Below are positions 1 through 10,485 of a stretch of DNA of 64,000 nt, piece by piece. The notes below the pieces were generated by a model. It saw nothing but the letters and a program-made list of their open reading frames with translations. It was not told the DNA's origin and did no database searches. The DNA is from Acanthosepion lycidas. Its lineage: Eukaryota; Mollusca; Cephalopoda; Sepiida; Sepiidae. Position 1 is the first letter of the stretch. Each line of letters opens with the position of its first letter. Location: positions 69,254,754 to 69,318,753 of the forward strand of contig OZ010586.1 of assembly GCA_963932145.1 (NCBI GenBank). Direction: 5' to 3'. Both the position numbers and the translations under genes were made by a program.

Positions 1-170
1 TCCAAAAATGTAAATGCAATGTCATTCTTTATTTACTGTCTTTCTGATTACTAATTTTCTTTCTGCTCATTAGTAATGTTTCTGTTTATAATTCTTCTAC
101 ACCCAGTGACCCTTTTTGCCTTAGCGGCTTTATTGATTTGCATAAGTTGAATCTTTTAAAAACAAAATAT
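1..170 (+). mobile_element. 3' tail of a CR1-like LINE (family A)
   Basis: The left edge carries the last coding and 3' untranslated part of a LINE copy. It matches by eye the tails at 48.8 kb and 56.4 kb: the 'AAAAATGTAAATGCAATGTCA' region of the C-terminal codons, then 'CTCATTAGTAATGTTTCTG', then a line ending near 'TTTATTGATTTGCATAAG'. The copy is cut by the window start and has no open frame of note. Family A is used below for LINEs whose C-terminus resembles SHQFTVELARCNCKFYANSF. Confidence 0.6.
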
Positions 171-242
171 ATATATTACATCAAGCGTTATTTTTAGTGG
201 ATACTCATATTAGAAATAGACGCCTTTTTTTAAAAAAAAACA

Positions 243-400
243 GCGTATATTACATATATCGATCTGCCCATTCAAGAAATTTGAATATAGAAAACGTACT
301 CACGTACTTTTGAACTTGCGCCCTCTTTTGTAGGAAAAAGCACTGTTTGATCCGGCATGTCTTAGAAAACTCGGCCATAGAGATCGAACTATCAATTAAG
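243..400 (-). mobile_element. tRNA-Leu-like SINE, degraded
   Basis: Read on the minus strand, this begins with 'TGGCCGAGTTTTCTAAG' (A-box-like, tRNA-Leu/Ser type), continues with 'GGATCAAACAGTGC' and 'GCGCAAGTTC' (weak B box), and ends with 'GATCGATATATGTAATAT'. It is the same family as the better copies at 556-890. No clean target duplication was seen. Confidence 0.5.
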
Positions 401-555
401 GTTCCATTTTCTGTGTCAAAGAAAGCACATTTCCTCGTTCAGCTTTTTCTCGAAAACCCATATCTGTTCAGATTTGTATCCGCAATGTAAACAAAACAGT
501 TTCGTAATGGATTTAATCCGATATTTTATTACTTCAGAAGTTTTTTTTCCATTTT
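401..555. other. short unassigned spacer between SINE copies
   Basis: I see no gene here. Text such as 'GTTCAGATTTGTATCCGCAATGTAAAC' resembles sequence at 745-770 and 2485-2505, so it is probably degraded SINE-associated repeat. Confidence 0.3.
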
Positions 556-718
556 AAACAATGTTTATTACATCTATCGGCCTGTGCACTCGAAAAATGT
601 TCGTGAAAATTTGCTCTCCAGCAATGTTCGAACCACCTGCGTCCTTTTTTATAAGAGAAACAACCGTTTGATCCGACTTGCCTTAGACCGCTCGGCTACT
701 GGGTGTGAACATCCCAGC
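556..718 (-). mobile_element. tRNA-Leu-derived SINE, minus-strand copy
   Basis: On the minus strand the copy starts with 'GTAGCCGAGCGGTCTAAGGC', a very good tRNA-Leu A-box region, and contains the B-box-like 'GGTTCGAAC' about 60 nt later. It ends with 'GGCCGATAGATGTAATA'. This is an RNA polymerase III-type SINE head plus a short tail. It faces a plus-strand copy at 770-890, so the two form an inverted pair. Confidence 0.65.
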
Positions 719-769
719 AAAGTTCTATTTTCTTTTTTAAGTGTTCAGTTTCGTATCCAAAACGTAAAC

Positions 770-890
770 CGATCAAACGGTAGTTTCCCCTATAAAGGGG
801 GTCGCAAGTTCGCTCCTTGCCAGAAAGTACATTTTCTTCATTGAGATTTCTCGAGTGCGCTGGTCGATAGATGTAATATTTAAATTTTTG
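770..890 (+). mobile_element. tRNA-Leu-family SINE, plus-strand copy lacking its head
   Basis: This segment starts inside the same SINE ('GATCAAACGGTAGTTTC'), has 'GCAAGTTCGCTCCTTGCC' where the B box should be, and ends 'TCGATAGATGTAATATT', matching the reverse complement of the left copy. The A-box part is missing, so it is 5' truncated. Confidence 0.55.
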
Positions 891-964
891 TACTTGATTC
901 ATTTTGGTAATCTTGAAGGTTTTAAATGACTCATAACTTTTGCATACCTAATTTTCAGTATCAG

Positions 965-1100
965 GTTGTCTTCAGGTTTGTGTCTCCTCTTGTACTGTGT
1001 TCACGTAAATACGACTACTAGCATTACAGCCGTGAATGGCCACATAAAAATACATTGTTGAATACTTACAGCTTCTTAGCATGAATTAAGCATATTGAGT
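965..1100. repeat. dispersed repeat, copy 1 (pairs with 3455-3600)
   Basis: The stretch beginning 'TGTCTCCTCTTGTACTGTG' and continuing through 'TTACAGCTTCTTAG' recurs in direct orientation at about 3465-3585 with scattered substitutions. It has no coding potential and no recognised family. Confidence 0.55.
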
Positions 1101-1140
1101 TATTACCTAGATTACTCATTTATTTTGTTCGCCATTGAAT

Positions 1141-1910
1141 TTAAAGAGTGCACCAAGTATTGGAGAACACCTCCTCAGCTTTTTGCAATATCAGTGTTGA
1201 ATGCGTGGTAGACTTATAAATATGTAAGATAGATTCTGGTGAGAAAAATTGCTGACCTAGCAATTGATTCAATATAATCATTCCACTTCGTGTCAGCGGA
1301 AAACGTTAGTCCGAAAAGGCGCAATGATTCACTCTCCTGGGGGTTAGCATCAGCCATGTTGATGGAAAGTAAAAAGGTTTATCTCAGACGATTTAAAGAG
1401 AGCAGTTACATTTTGGGGGCGTTAAAATTAACAAGCCATTCCTTGCCCAGTTCTTTTGCTCGTCTCTGTATCTAAAGTGTGCACCAGCTATTCGAGAACA
1501 CCTCCTCATCGTCGTGCATTATCAGTGTTGGATGCATGGTAGACTTATAAATATGTAAGGTAGATTCTGGTGAGAAAAATTGTCTAGTACGACACAGGGA
1601 TCTAAATTTCTTAGCAGCAGACCTGACAGTTGATTTAGTATAAACTTTAGTCCGAGAAGATGCAGTGAGTCACTCTCCTGGGGGTTAGCATCAGACGATT
1701 TAAAGAGAGCAGTTACGTCTTGGAGGCGTTAAAATTAACAAGCCATTCCTTGCCCAGTTCTTTTTCTCGGCTCTGTATCCAAAGTGTGCACCAGGTATTT
1801 GAGAACACCTCCTCAGCGGGTCATAAATGGAACACGGCGTTGCGCAATATTCCGTGACATATTCTACGCCGAATCTTAATACTGGTGTTTCGCTTTCAAA
1901 CATCTTGAGA
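1141..1910 (-). mobile_element. tandemly repeated jockey-like LINE RT fragment (family B)
   Basis: On the minus strand this encodes broken pieces of the C-terminal half of a LINE reverse transcriptase (for example PESTLHIYKSTMHPTL and KNWARNGLLILTP). The same segment occurs about two and a half times in direct tandem: 1141-1470, 1471-1780 and a partial third unit from 1781. Each unit starts at a recurrent junction near 'TAAAGTGTGCACCA'. Stops and frameshifts show that all copies are dead. Confidence 0.6.
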
Positions 1911-2177
1911 GATGTAAGGCGCCAAATTCCAATCTGATATTAAAAGACACGCTGTGCTCGCAGCAACAGCAGCCAACTACAGGGACTCTTAGATAACTAG
2001 TGACTTGAAAGTCGTTAGTTCCTTCTCTAATAAAGATCAGGAACCAGGTGGAGGCAGAAACGGGTCGTCTGTGGCCAAGAGAAAGAAACATTAAGCAGTC
2101 AAACGTCGTCCAGCAGGTCCAGATAAGCATCATTTACGTACCCAGCTAGTCGATGAAAGTCGATACCAAGTAGCTGA
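1911..2177. other. no assignable feature
   Basis: The composition is more mixed than the surroundings. It is probably further degraded retrotransposon sequence, but I cannot name a family or domain. Confidence 0.3.
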
Positions 2178-2280
2178 ATCTATCTATCTATCTATCTAGA
2201 TAGATAGATAGATAGATAGATACCTACCTACCTACCTACCTAGTGAGTGAGTGAGAGAGAGAAAGAGGGAGAGCGAGAGA
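2178..2280. repeat. compound microsatellite (TCTA)n(GATA)n(CCTA)n(GTGA)n(GA)n
   Basis: A (TCTA)n tract passes directly into (GATA)n, so the first ~45 bases are self-complementary. They are followed by (CCTA)n, (GTGA)n and GA-rich sequence. It is simple-sequence DNA and is likely polymorphic. Confidence 0.9.
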
Positions 2281-2284
2281 TGTT

Positions 2285-2480
2285 CAAATCCAGCCGGAGT
2301 GCGCAATTTTTTCTTTAATAAGTTTTCTGGAACATTCGGGCCGGCAGACGAAAATGAATAAATATAATGTTTAATAAATAAACGGAGCATCTACTCAGAT
2401 ACGAGTATCCAGTAAAAACTAACGTTTAAAGTGATAAAAAATATATTTGATCAATAAAAAATTCCATTCTAAAATTATCT
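2285..2480 (+). mobile_element. SINE tail, 'CCGGCAGACGAAAAT' family
   Basis: The segment runs from 'TTCAAATCCAGCCGG' through 'CCGGCAGACGAAAATGAATAAAT' to 'TTTAAAGTGATAAA'. It is repeated in diverged form at 46300-46530 and partly at 2690-2745. The start looks like a B box ('GTTCAAATCC'), so this is probably the 3' part of a tRNA-derived SINE. Confidence 0.5.
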
Positions 2481-2599
2481 TTGTTTACGTTTGGATACGA
2501 AACTGTGCAGACATGAAAACTTCGAGATATTCTATGACGGGAAGAATTTCGCTTGATGATTTTAAATTTGGCCTTACCTGATCGACCTCTTTTCGTGAC

Positions 2600-2752
2600 C
2601 AATTTGGTTAAGGCTTACCACGCTTCGCGGTAGCGTGTTCTAACCTTGATCTCGCGGGACCAAATCCTACCAAAGAGTACATTTTTCTTTAATAGGATTT
2701 CTCGAACACTCAGACCGGTAGACGAAAATAAATGTATTTTCTACTAGTATGT
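2600..2752 (+). mobile_element. tRNA-like SINE, fuller copy
   Basis: It begins with an A-box-like 'TTGGTTAAGGCTTACC'. A tRNA-like stem follows ('ACGCTTCGCGGTAGCGTG'), then a B-box-like 'GGGACCAAATCCTACC', then the shared tail 'GATTTCTCGAACACTCAGACCGGTAGACG'. The same tail is seen at 2330 and 46.3 kb. Confidence 0.55.
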
Positions 2753-2759
2753 TTCAGAT

Positions 2760-3400
2760 GGAGTCTGGTAAGTTTGTTTGTGTGTGTGTGTGTTTTTATA
2801 TGCGTTCTAATAGAGCTGTAGTTGGATAGGTGTAACGTAAGGCGTCAGGATAGGCATGTAGTTGTGTGACCGATGTAATTATTTATGAATTCGGTTTGAT
2901 CAGGAACACAGTTCGTTAAGGGATATTTAAACTCATAAATAATGTTCGTTCGTTTTGATTTTGCTGGTTTGTTGTTATCTTTTAGAGTAAGGTTAGCTGT
3001 TTTAAATTTTTTGTAGTAAAGTTGATTTTTGTTGGGGCCAGCTAGTAGGAAATAGAAAGATAATATTCTCATCCACATGTAAAAAAAAGATTAAAAATAA
3101 TGGAAGCCTAAATAATAAAAAAGAAAAAACCAACAATCAATAATATTAACTACGAACACGGCCACAATGTGCTAACCGTGTTTGGAAAATAAAACATCCC
3201 TATAACTATAGAAACATACATACAACCCACACACCAAATTAAAAAGCAAAAATAAAATCATCTTTGATAATGTCTAAAAGTATAGCCGAAAGCGCTCGGA
3301 ATTACAGAACATTTGGACAGTTTTTACACACTGTGTCCAGAAAAGGAAATAATTGTTCGAATACAAGAAAAATTAAATAAAAAGCTTAATCGCCGTACCT
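2760..3400 (-). mobile_element. Penelope-like element fragment (GIY-YIG endonuclease region)
   Basis: The minus strand at 2845-3078 encodes 77 residues that include TNIIYEFKYPLTNCVPDQ and NNYIGHTTTCLS. This matches the usual layout of the Penelope-like C-terminal GIY-YIG endonuclease (a Y-F-K-C-P-L block, then YIG-x-T). The second Cys of the 'CPL' block is Tyr here, and the frame ends just after YIGHT, so the copy is dead. Sequence at 3260-3380 ('AGCCGAAAGCGCTCGG') may be its flank. Confidence 0.6.
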
Positions 3401-3454
3401 TGTCTTTCCGTCTTTAAGTTGCTAATGACTTGAACGCCTTATTCATTGTCTCGA

Positions 3455-3600
3455 TGAGTTCAAGTCTATATCTCCTCTTGTACTGTGTTCACGAAAATAT
3501 GACCACTTACAATGGCTGTCGTGAATGACCGCCGATACGACTCTTGAGAATTCATTGTCGAATAGTTACAGCTTCTTAGTAAAAATTAGGCATTAATTAA
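3455..3600. repeat. dispersed repeat, copy 2 (pairs with 965-1100)
   Basis: A direct-orientation, diverged copy of the repeat at 965-1100, sharing 'TATCTCCTCTTGTACTGTGTTCACG' and the 'GTTACAGCTTCTTAG' end. The family is unknown. Confidence 0.55.
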
Positions 3601-4073
3601 TTTAAACATTGGTCGCTATATATATATATATTTTTTTTTTGCCTTATGCCTGAATCAAGTTAAAGATTCTTCATCAATCAAATTTCAATTTTCTTTTCGT
3701 CTTATCATGATCCAATTCCAAATTTGACTCGTAGTATACAAAAGAGAACTGCAGATACGATTTCGTTTCGATTCTCTGACAAGTCCGCTTCTGGACTAAA
3801 ACTGCATTATGACGCAACAGTTATCGATGCGGAAAACGGAATCGTCGAACTGAGTTCAAATTTTGACTGAAGCAGTTTATATTCACTTCCCATTAATATT
3901 TTTGTAAATGAATAAATATACTTCTCTCTGCTGCGTCGTATTCTTAGATATCTTTTTAAAAAAGCCTCGACACTGACATGCCACAATGCTTTACGAACAA
4001 AAAAGTGGGTGAAATAGCTCTTAGGTCAGTCAAGTGCAAACTGTGACCCGCGGGCTACATCCGGCTCGAACTA
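3601..4073. other. unassigned sequence
   Basis: No coding signal. A short (TA)n/T run lies near 3618-3640. The stretch at 4030-4070 ('TGACCCGCGGGCTACATCCGG') resembles a common interspersed-repeat end but is too short to classify. Confidence 0.3.
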
Positions 4074-4113
4074 TTACTACTACTATTACTACTAATAATA
4101 ATAATACATATCA

Positions 4114-4154
<41 letters not shown>
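4074..4154. repeat. (TAC/TAA)n trinucleotide microsatellite
   Basis: Imperfect TAC units pass into a long (TAA)n run. Confidence 0.9.
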
Positions 4155-4155
<1 letters not shown>

Positions 4156-4197
4156 GGTACCTCTACCCACCCCTTAATGTTCCACATTTTGTCCAAT

Positions 4198-4620
4198 TCT
4201 CCGGTAGTCCAAGGTATGGCGATAAACTACATCCGGCAGCAAGGCCTCTGATCGGGAGTTTGGAGGTTTTGAGAAGCGTGGAACCACCTCTTAATTGCTG
4301 TTGTTCCCAGGTTCACCCCGAGCCGGTGTGGTAACACATGTTAGGGTCCCGGCTATGGATAAATAGTGAACCCCCAAACAAAAACAAAACATAAAGTATA
4401 AAAATATCATTATAATATAAATAAATTACCAACGATACATATTTATAGTAGAATTACCAACAATACAATTTTTAAAGCAGAATTACCAAGAATATATTTT
4501 ATAGCAGAATGACTAACAATACATTTTATCTGTAGTTGAAGCCATAAAACTGTTCAAAATATTTAGATTTCGGCATTAAATAACTCAGAGATGTTGATAT
4601 GCCGCTAAACAAAATCAACC
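4198..4620 (+). repeat. dispersed ~420-bp repeat with internal ~28-bp tandem units
   Basis: It is homologous in direct orientation to 25916-26275. Shared landmarks are 'GATAAACTAC', 'GGAACCACCTCTTAATTG', 'GTTAGGGTC', 'AGTTAACCCCCAAAC' (or 'AGTGAACCCCC') and a 'GATATGCCGCTAAAC' end. Four ~28-bp units of the form 'GAATTACCAACAATACA' lie inside it (about 4424-4536). There is no coding capacity. It could be a non-autonomous transposon or a LINE 3' untranslated region. Confidence 0.6.
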
Positions 4621-5466
4621 CATCAACCAATTCTCCGATGAAGTGAATATATTTTCTTCAGCTCTTAAATTTCTTTCATTTTTACCCAATGGTGACACCT
4701 AATGACTGATGTTTTCCTCTGAATTTACAATGACTTGTTTTGGTTTTCTAGCCATAATTAGACGGTCCGTTTGAAATTTAACGTACCCTACAGTTATCTT
4801 GAATATCCTGTATCCGAAATTTCAAAATCGGAAAACCTCCAAAATCAAAATTCCCAGCCCAGCTACGTTGCCTATGTTGGGGCCAGTATTTTATTTATTT
4901 ATTTATTTATTTATTTTTTGTTAGTGATCGTCACAGCAACATCTTCGTTCGTGGATTGCTTACCAGGTATTTCGTGCTCAGTAAGGATTTATTCAAAATA
5001 TCAAAAAGTCCTGTTTATATATTTTTGTAAGTAGTAATCATGTTTTTTTGTATACGTACAGAAAGTACAAAAAATTATTTTTACGTGAACTTTCAATTTC
5101 ACTATTTAAAAATTAGTGCGAGCATTACATGACTGGCGCCATTATCTGTATCAGTATGTAAAAGAATTTTGTTAAATTTTATATAAAACTACTTTCAGTA
5201 TATGTTATTTATATAAAACTACCTTTAGATTATATGCATAAGCTGTGTTATGTAATGGATACCGTGTTTATGCTTGCGTTCCATTCCCAAGCTGTCCCAT
5301 TTTATAGATGCTATATACAAATTAAATAGCCTGTATTCCAAAATCCGAAAAAAAATGAAAACCCGAAGCATTTCGGATAAAAGATTCTCACGACGCCTTC
5401 AGCGTTGTGCTACTAATGGACTGCATTGTTAATCCCCAGTTATTATTTGAATAATTATATTGCTAT
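4621..5466. other. unassigned, with an (ATTT)n run and a degraded repeat
   Basis: An (ATTT)n tract lies at about 4889-4917, and 'ATATAAAACTAC' occurs twice at 5177-5228. 'TATCCGAAAT' near 4809 and its complement near 5373 suggest the ends of a degraded ~580-bp DNA transposon. That reading is weak. Confidence 0.3.
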
Positions 5467-6105
5467 TGTTGCGGGATATACACAGAGGGAAATATATCAG
5501 AAGGAAAAATTAAGTAAGATGAAGGTTATGCGTGCTTATAGCGTGCGTATCCCACAAAATATTGGTTATACAAGCAATTTAAGGACAAAATGCATGGCAA
5601 GAAACTACCAAATACTGTTGTTAAAGATTTAACATTAAAGAAATTTTTATATCAACAATAAAATATACATGTAACGACAATTACAATATTTGCTGTTGTG
5701 ATAATTAAGACAATGTCATAAGGAATGTTTGTGCAGGAATATTGTTGAGAAATGTTGATACTTTCTGATTGTTAAGAAATTTAAAATGATTTGGTTTCTG
5801 CAAGGAAAAAGAAATTATGTGTTCGTTCATTTATCAGTGTGTGTACGTGTGTAATTTACAAGTAAGAATAAATATTATCAAGAGTTGCTTGCCTTTGTCT
5901 GTGTAGGCTATGTTGGTGAAATATACAATTACTTTTTCGTAGTGAAAGTGTTTCACTTTTCAAGTCAACTGTAGATGTTGGTTAACACGCGGACAATGGT
6001 TGATGAATGTTTGTTGAGTTTGTTGTGATTTCAATGTAGTGTATGCGTCAGTGAATTGTCACGCGTGGATTTTGGTAGCATCTCGTTGAACTCCGGTGGC
6101 TGACA
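5467..6105 (-). repeat. 3' LTR of a CsRn1-like Gypsy element
   Basis: These 639 bp match 14381-15012 along their whole length with scattered substitutions and small indels. The forward text begins TGTTGCG and ends GGCTGACA, so it has TG...CA ends. In the element's minus-strand orientation this is the downstream LTR. No convincing target duplication flanks the pair (GCTAT on the left, ATCTG on the right). Confidence 0.85.
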
Positions 6106-6995
6106 ATATTTATTACTGAGAAAATACAGCAAATGTGGCACAAGGCGGAAAAAGGGGGTGATGAAAAGGACGGTCATCATTTTTCTTAATTTTAAAACTT
6201 AGCTAGCCACAATCACTGACCCAATCATACAAAACAATATTCCTACCACTAAAACAACACATTCATACTTACCTTTCTTACTACATCCACCAAAATAGCT
6301 CATTGTCTCAATGAAAATCCTAAATAGTCCCCATATGTACAAATCGTTGTCTGTGAGGGGAATAAAAGACAGCAAGCTAAAACACCCCAATGATATATAT
6401 ATACAATATGGTTATAAACTATTTACAAGAAACTAAAGAAAATCATGTTAGTAATAAAAAAAAACCCACAAACCTTAACTGTGGCAGAAATATCAGTTAA
6501 CTGGACGAAATCGATGCGGGACTATAAGCAAATAGAAAACATTCATCCATCCCAAGCACTCACACAGACATGCACTCATTCTGACACAACAACAAATACG
6601 AAAAACACACACGCGAAACGAAAGGCGCCTTGCATCCACCAGAGAACTAACATTACTGGCCACCTAACGAGGGAGGGGATGGAGAGTTAAAATAAAGAAA
6701 AAAAGGGACAGAAATAAAAGGGGCCAATGAGCAAACACACCCTAGCTAAGTTTACCGGAAAAGAAAAGAAAAACTAAAAATCAAATACAAAAAAAACCTG
6801 CTCTAGCCTAAATCCAGGGATGGGTGCCCAAATTCAATCCAGGAAAACAATATCTTGATGCCTCACCGGCATCAAAATACCACACCAGGTCAGCTCCTTT
6901 TACTCGGCACAAACGTGCAAGATTCACCCACCTTTTGCCAAATGTTAATGAGGTGAGCCGACGCCTTTCCGTCTTAATCTTGACTTGACAAGATC
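6106..6995 (-). other. region between 3' LTR and LINE body: LINE 3' flank and unresolved sequence
   Basis: No integrase or RNase H similarity could be found here, although the Gypsy's downstream pol should lie on this side. Part is probably the 3' untranslated region of the LINE. A 34-codon minus-strand ORF (6303-6199) ends in a hydrophobic helix-like segment and contains a strong GTAAGT donor at 6272-6267. I cannot assign it. Confidence 0.4.
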
Positions 6996-7119
6996 AGTTG
7001 GGAAGAAGTGAACTTCTCGCCATCATAGAATTCCTTCTGATGCGTCGTCCAAATCACGACTCTCATAACACCTAGTAAGCAACAGAAAACATAATGTTCC
7101 GCCACATTGCTACAAAGAG

Positions 7120-10100
7120 AACTGGCCTCAAGGACCAGAACTTTCTTTGCGGCATGCAGACCATGAGGCCTTCAACAAACTTGCACAACGGCGATACCAC
7201 CCTGCAATGAAAGAAGGCATGACTAATGGTCTCGTCTCCCTAATACAGAGACGGCAATTTGGAGATTTCTCCAAGCCCGCTGAACAAAGTCTTTTGGCGA
7301 CCCAGAGGACCCCACGAATCACCATCCATGTTAGTGATACCTCATCGTCATTGAGGCATTTCAACTCAGGCGCCCAAGGCCACATTGAGCGAGAATCCTG
7401 CTTCGTAATACCGAGCTCGTCAATCAGATCATCACGAACGGACCCCCTGACTAATAGATGATACAATGCCCTACGAGACAACGCCTGGAGGCGGTTCAGA
7501 GTAATACGACATTCACGATAGAAGGATCATTCGGCTCGGGGTAAACGGCTGGCCTCCTCCTCGCACGAGTGCACACTTCTCAGGGATGGGAAGTTTCTAC
7601 GGGCGTCTTCCTTCCAGAAGAGGCGCTCATCATCCGATCCGCGACACATTCGGTCTAGGAAGGCGATGCGAAGCATATATTGACGAATTGCATGCCCAGA
7701 GTGACCTCAGAGAGATGAAGGCAACAGATCTCCCGAGATACCATAGCAGCCTTGTCTCTCCACAAGAAAGAGAACAAGAGCCTTACTAATAATATTAGTC
7801 TGGTATACGGGAGTGGAAGTACAGAGAGTCGGTAAAGTAGAATCGGGTAGATGTGTGAAACACATACTTCCTCCCTCCCCTTCAAGGAAAGCTTCCTCCG
7901 AGACCACAGATTAACCACGATCTCGGCCTTCCCTTGTACCTCCGACCAATTCATTTCCAACTGGAGATCAGGACCGAACCAGACGCCGAGTATCTTGACC
8001 GGCCCATCCGTCCAGAGGAAAGGTCCGGGAAGAGAAACTCCCTTCTACGCATCCAACGGCAAGCCAACAGACTTATCGTGGTTGATCTTGGCCCCTGTCA
8101 CCATCTCATAACCAGTGATCTCTTTGCTGACTTCGTCAATCTCGGCTCTGCTCGACACAAGAACCAAAATGTCGTCAGCATACGCAGAATACCTGGCTGA
8201 GGTGGTAGCCACAGGCAGGAAAATTCCGCGCAGGACCGGATTCGCCTTTATTTTGCGAAGGAAAGGTTCCAACGCAAGAACGTAAAGCAAAGGCGAAAGC
8301 GGACAACCTTACGAATGGAGCGAGACAATACGAAAGGGTCCGATCTTACCCCATTCACGTCCACCAGCACACCAGGAGTCGCACACAAAAGACGGATCCA
8401 GAAGCGAAAGTCGGGTCCGAAACCGGCCGCCGAAAGGACAGCCTCCAGAAAACGATGGTCTACCCCATCGAAGGCCTTGGACTGATCTAAATTGATCAGC
8501 GCGACTTCACTGTCGGCTTGTTCTAAGATCAAGCGTATCATATGAAGGTTGTCCTGAATAGTCCTGCCCTTCACAGCACAAGTCTATTCGGAGCCAATCA
8601 GACTAGACAGGACAAGCTGCAAACGGTTGGCTAAGGTCTTTGCCAAAATCTGTAACTCTGTGTTTAACATGGTTAAAGGGAAAAAGTTATCTAACTCATC
8701 CCCACCGTTCTTGTCCTTACGCAGCAACTTGATCACACCCCTGGTGAAGCGCTGAGGTATAGACCCCTGCTTCACCCAGTTGTCGAAAATCAGTTCCAGC
8801 AAAGGAACAAAAACGGGCCTCAAGTAAACTTCGCGGTGAAGACTATCTAGTCCCGGAGATTTATCCAGGCAAATCTGTTTCAGCGCTTCCCAGATTTCCG
8901 ACTCTGTGAGGGGACCCTCGCATCCAACCGCTTCAGCTGCCTCGAAGCAGGGAAAGTCGGCTAAATAGGCGTCGAACTGAGCAGAGCTCAGACCGGGCTC
9001 CCAGGTGAAAAGATCTTGAAAGTAATCCCGAAAGGCCTCGCATATGCCCGGGTTTGTAGTCACGGTCCGCTTATCCGGCAACGTGACGCACGCGATATGT
9101 CGCTGAGACGCGCTCCGATTTTCCTCTGCACGCAATTCAGCGGCCATATTCGTCGCCTCAGAGAACATTCTTTTTAAGTTAGCCCTAACTACCGGAGCTT
9201 GATCCTTCTTGATAAGCAAGAAGGCTATTTCCCCACTTTCACGGGATTTCACTACCCGATCAACTTTTTATTCTAAAGCCGTTTGCGCCGCTAATCTATC
9301 TAGATTGAGTCGATGATTAAAAACAGCAGCAAACGTTCTAATTTTGGATTTTAATTTATCCCACCAGGCGTTCTCCAGAACCGCCCCCGTCAATTCCCTC
9401 TGTATCATTAGTAGCAGCTGGTACCGAAAATCCTGCTCACCAAATGATGAAAAGTTTAATTTCCAGTAACCAGCAAACCTAATCTTGGGCTTATCTAAGT
9501 TTACACGGACTCGGACAAGCCTATGATCCGAATAAACTATATAATGGAAGCTTGGACACCCTAAGAGCCCTACATCGACTCTCCTAACTAAGACTCGGTC
9601 GAGGTAGCTAGCAAGCGTCCCAGGAGCCGAGTTGCCACTATTTATCCAAGTCCATGTTACTTCACGAGGGTGCTCATTACAGTACTTATCGACATGATCA
9701 AACTCGCCGATAAAGTCCCGAAAAGGTTTCACATCCCAGTTGTTAGTACCCAGATTTTGCCCTATACGACCTATCTCGTGATCAAGGACGGCATTCCAAT
9801 CCCTCGCTAAAACTACCCGACGAGATGTCGTAAAGAACGGCTCGATCTGCCGAAACAAAGCAGGCCGCTCAGAATGGTTATTGGGCGTATAAACCCCAAT
9901 GATCCTTTATGGTAACATCCAACACGCAAAGCCTGCCCGCCGGATCCGCGAAGACAAGAGTACATGCATCCTTCAAAGACCTGCTCACCAGCCAAGAGAC
10001 ACCCCTCGAACGACTATCAAAACATGCTGAATAAAGGTAGAACCCCTTAGACAGTATGTACTCATGGTCATTAGAATAAAACCGTGTCTCTTGCACACAA

Positions 10101-10198
10101 ACATTCACCCCGAGGCGCTGAATGTCGCGAGAGAGCCTCGCCCCGCAAGACTCCGACCTCAGGCCTCGGATATTTACACTTGCTAACCAGAGAGCCAT
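7120..10198 (-). pseudogene. LINE ORF2: endonuclease-reverse transcriptase, frameshifted
   Basis: The order on the minus strand is endonuclease first. ASVNIRG and QETRF carry active-site Asn and Glu (10198-9878), and SDHRLV is the C-terminal His motif (within 9858-9268). RT follows: the 'SPGLDSLHREVY' block (9252-8584), INLDQSKAFDGVDH with the first catalytic Asp (8574-8248), and SAYADDILVL with the YADD box at about 8182-8171. A C-terminal part has CRLC...ETRPL (7481-7128), like the Cys-rich tail of L1-clade proteins but with its His lost. At least four frame breaks interrupt it. Confidence 0.8.
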
Positions 10199-10485
10199 AG
10201 TGAAAACCGATTAGGCTTGCTTTCCTGAATTGAACATGGTCGGTGTAAGGATACCGACAGCCTCCCCCATAGACCCATGGCCCATCTCAGTCTTGATGGA
10301 ACCGTCTTGTGAGATTCACACGATATCCCAGAGGAATGTCAATTTCAGTGCTCTATTGAGGGAGGGGTAAACAAAAATCGAGAGCCTCCCAGCACAAAAT
10401 TGTTTCATTTTCTCAATTTCTTGTTCTGGACGATAGCAATGGACGGGGTCATTTTGAATGAAGCTATAGCTTCGTCCAACATTGA

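Noticed and set aside
2758..2768. 10-nt 'exon' between TTTCAG and GTAAGT
   Set aside because: It sits at a SINE/Penelope boundary and there is no gene context.
7147..7461. Plus-strand 104-codon ORF
   Set aside because: It is the antisense shadow of the LINE ORF2 C-terminal region.
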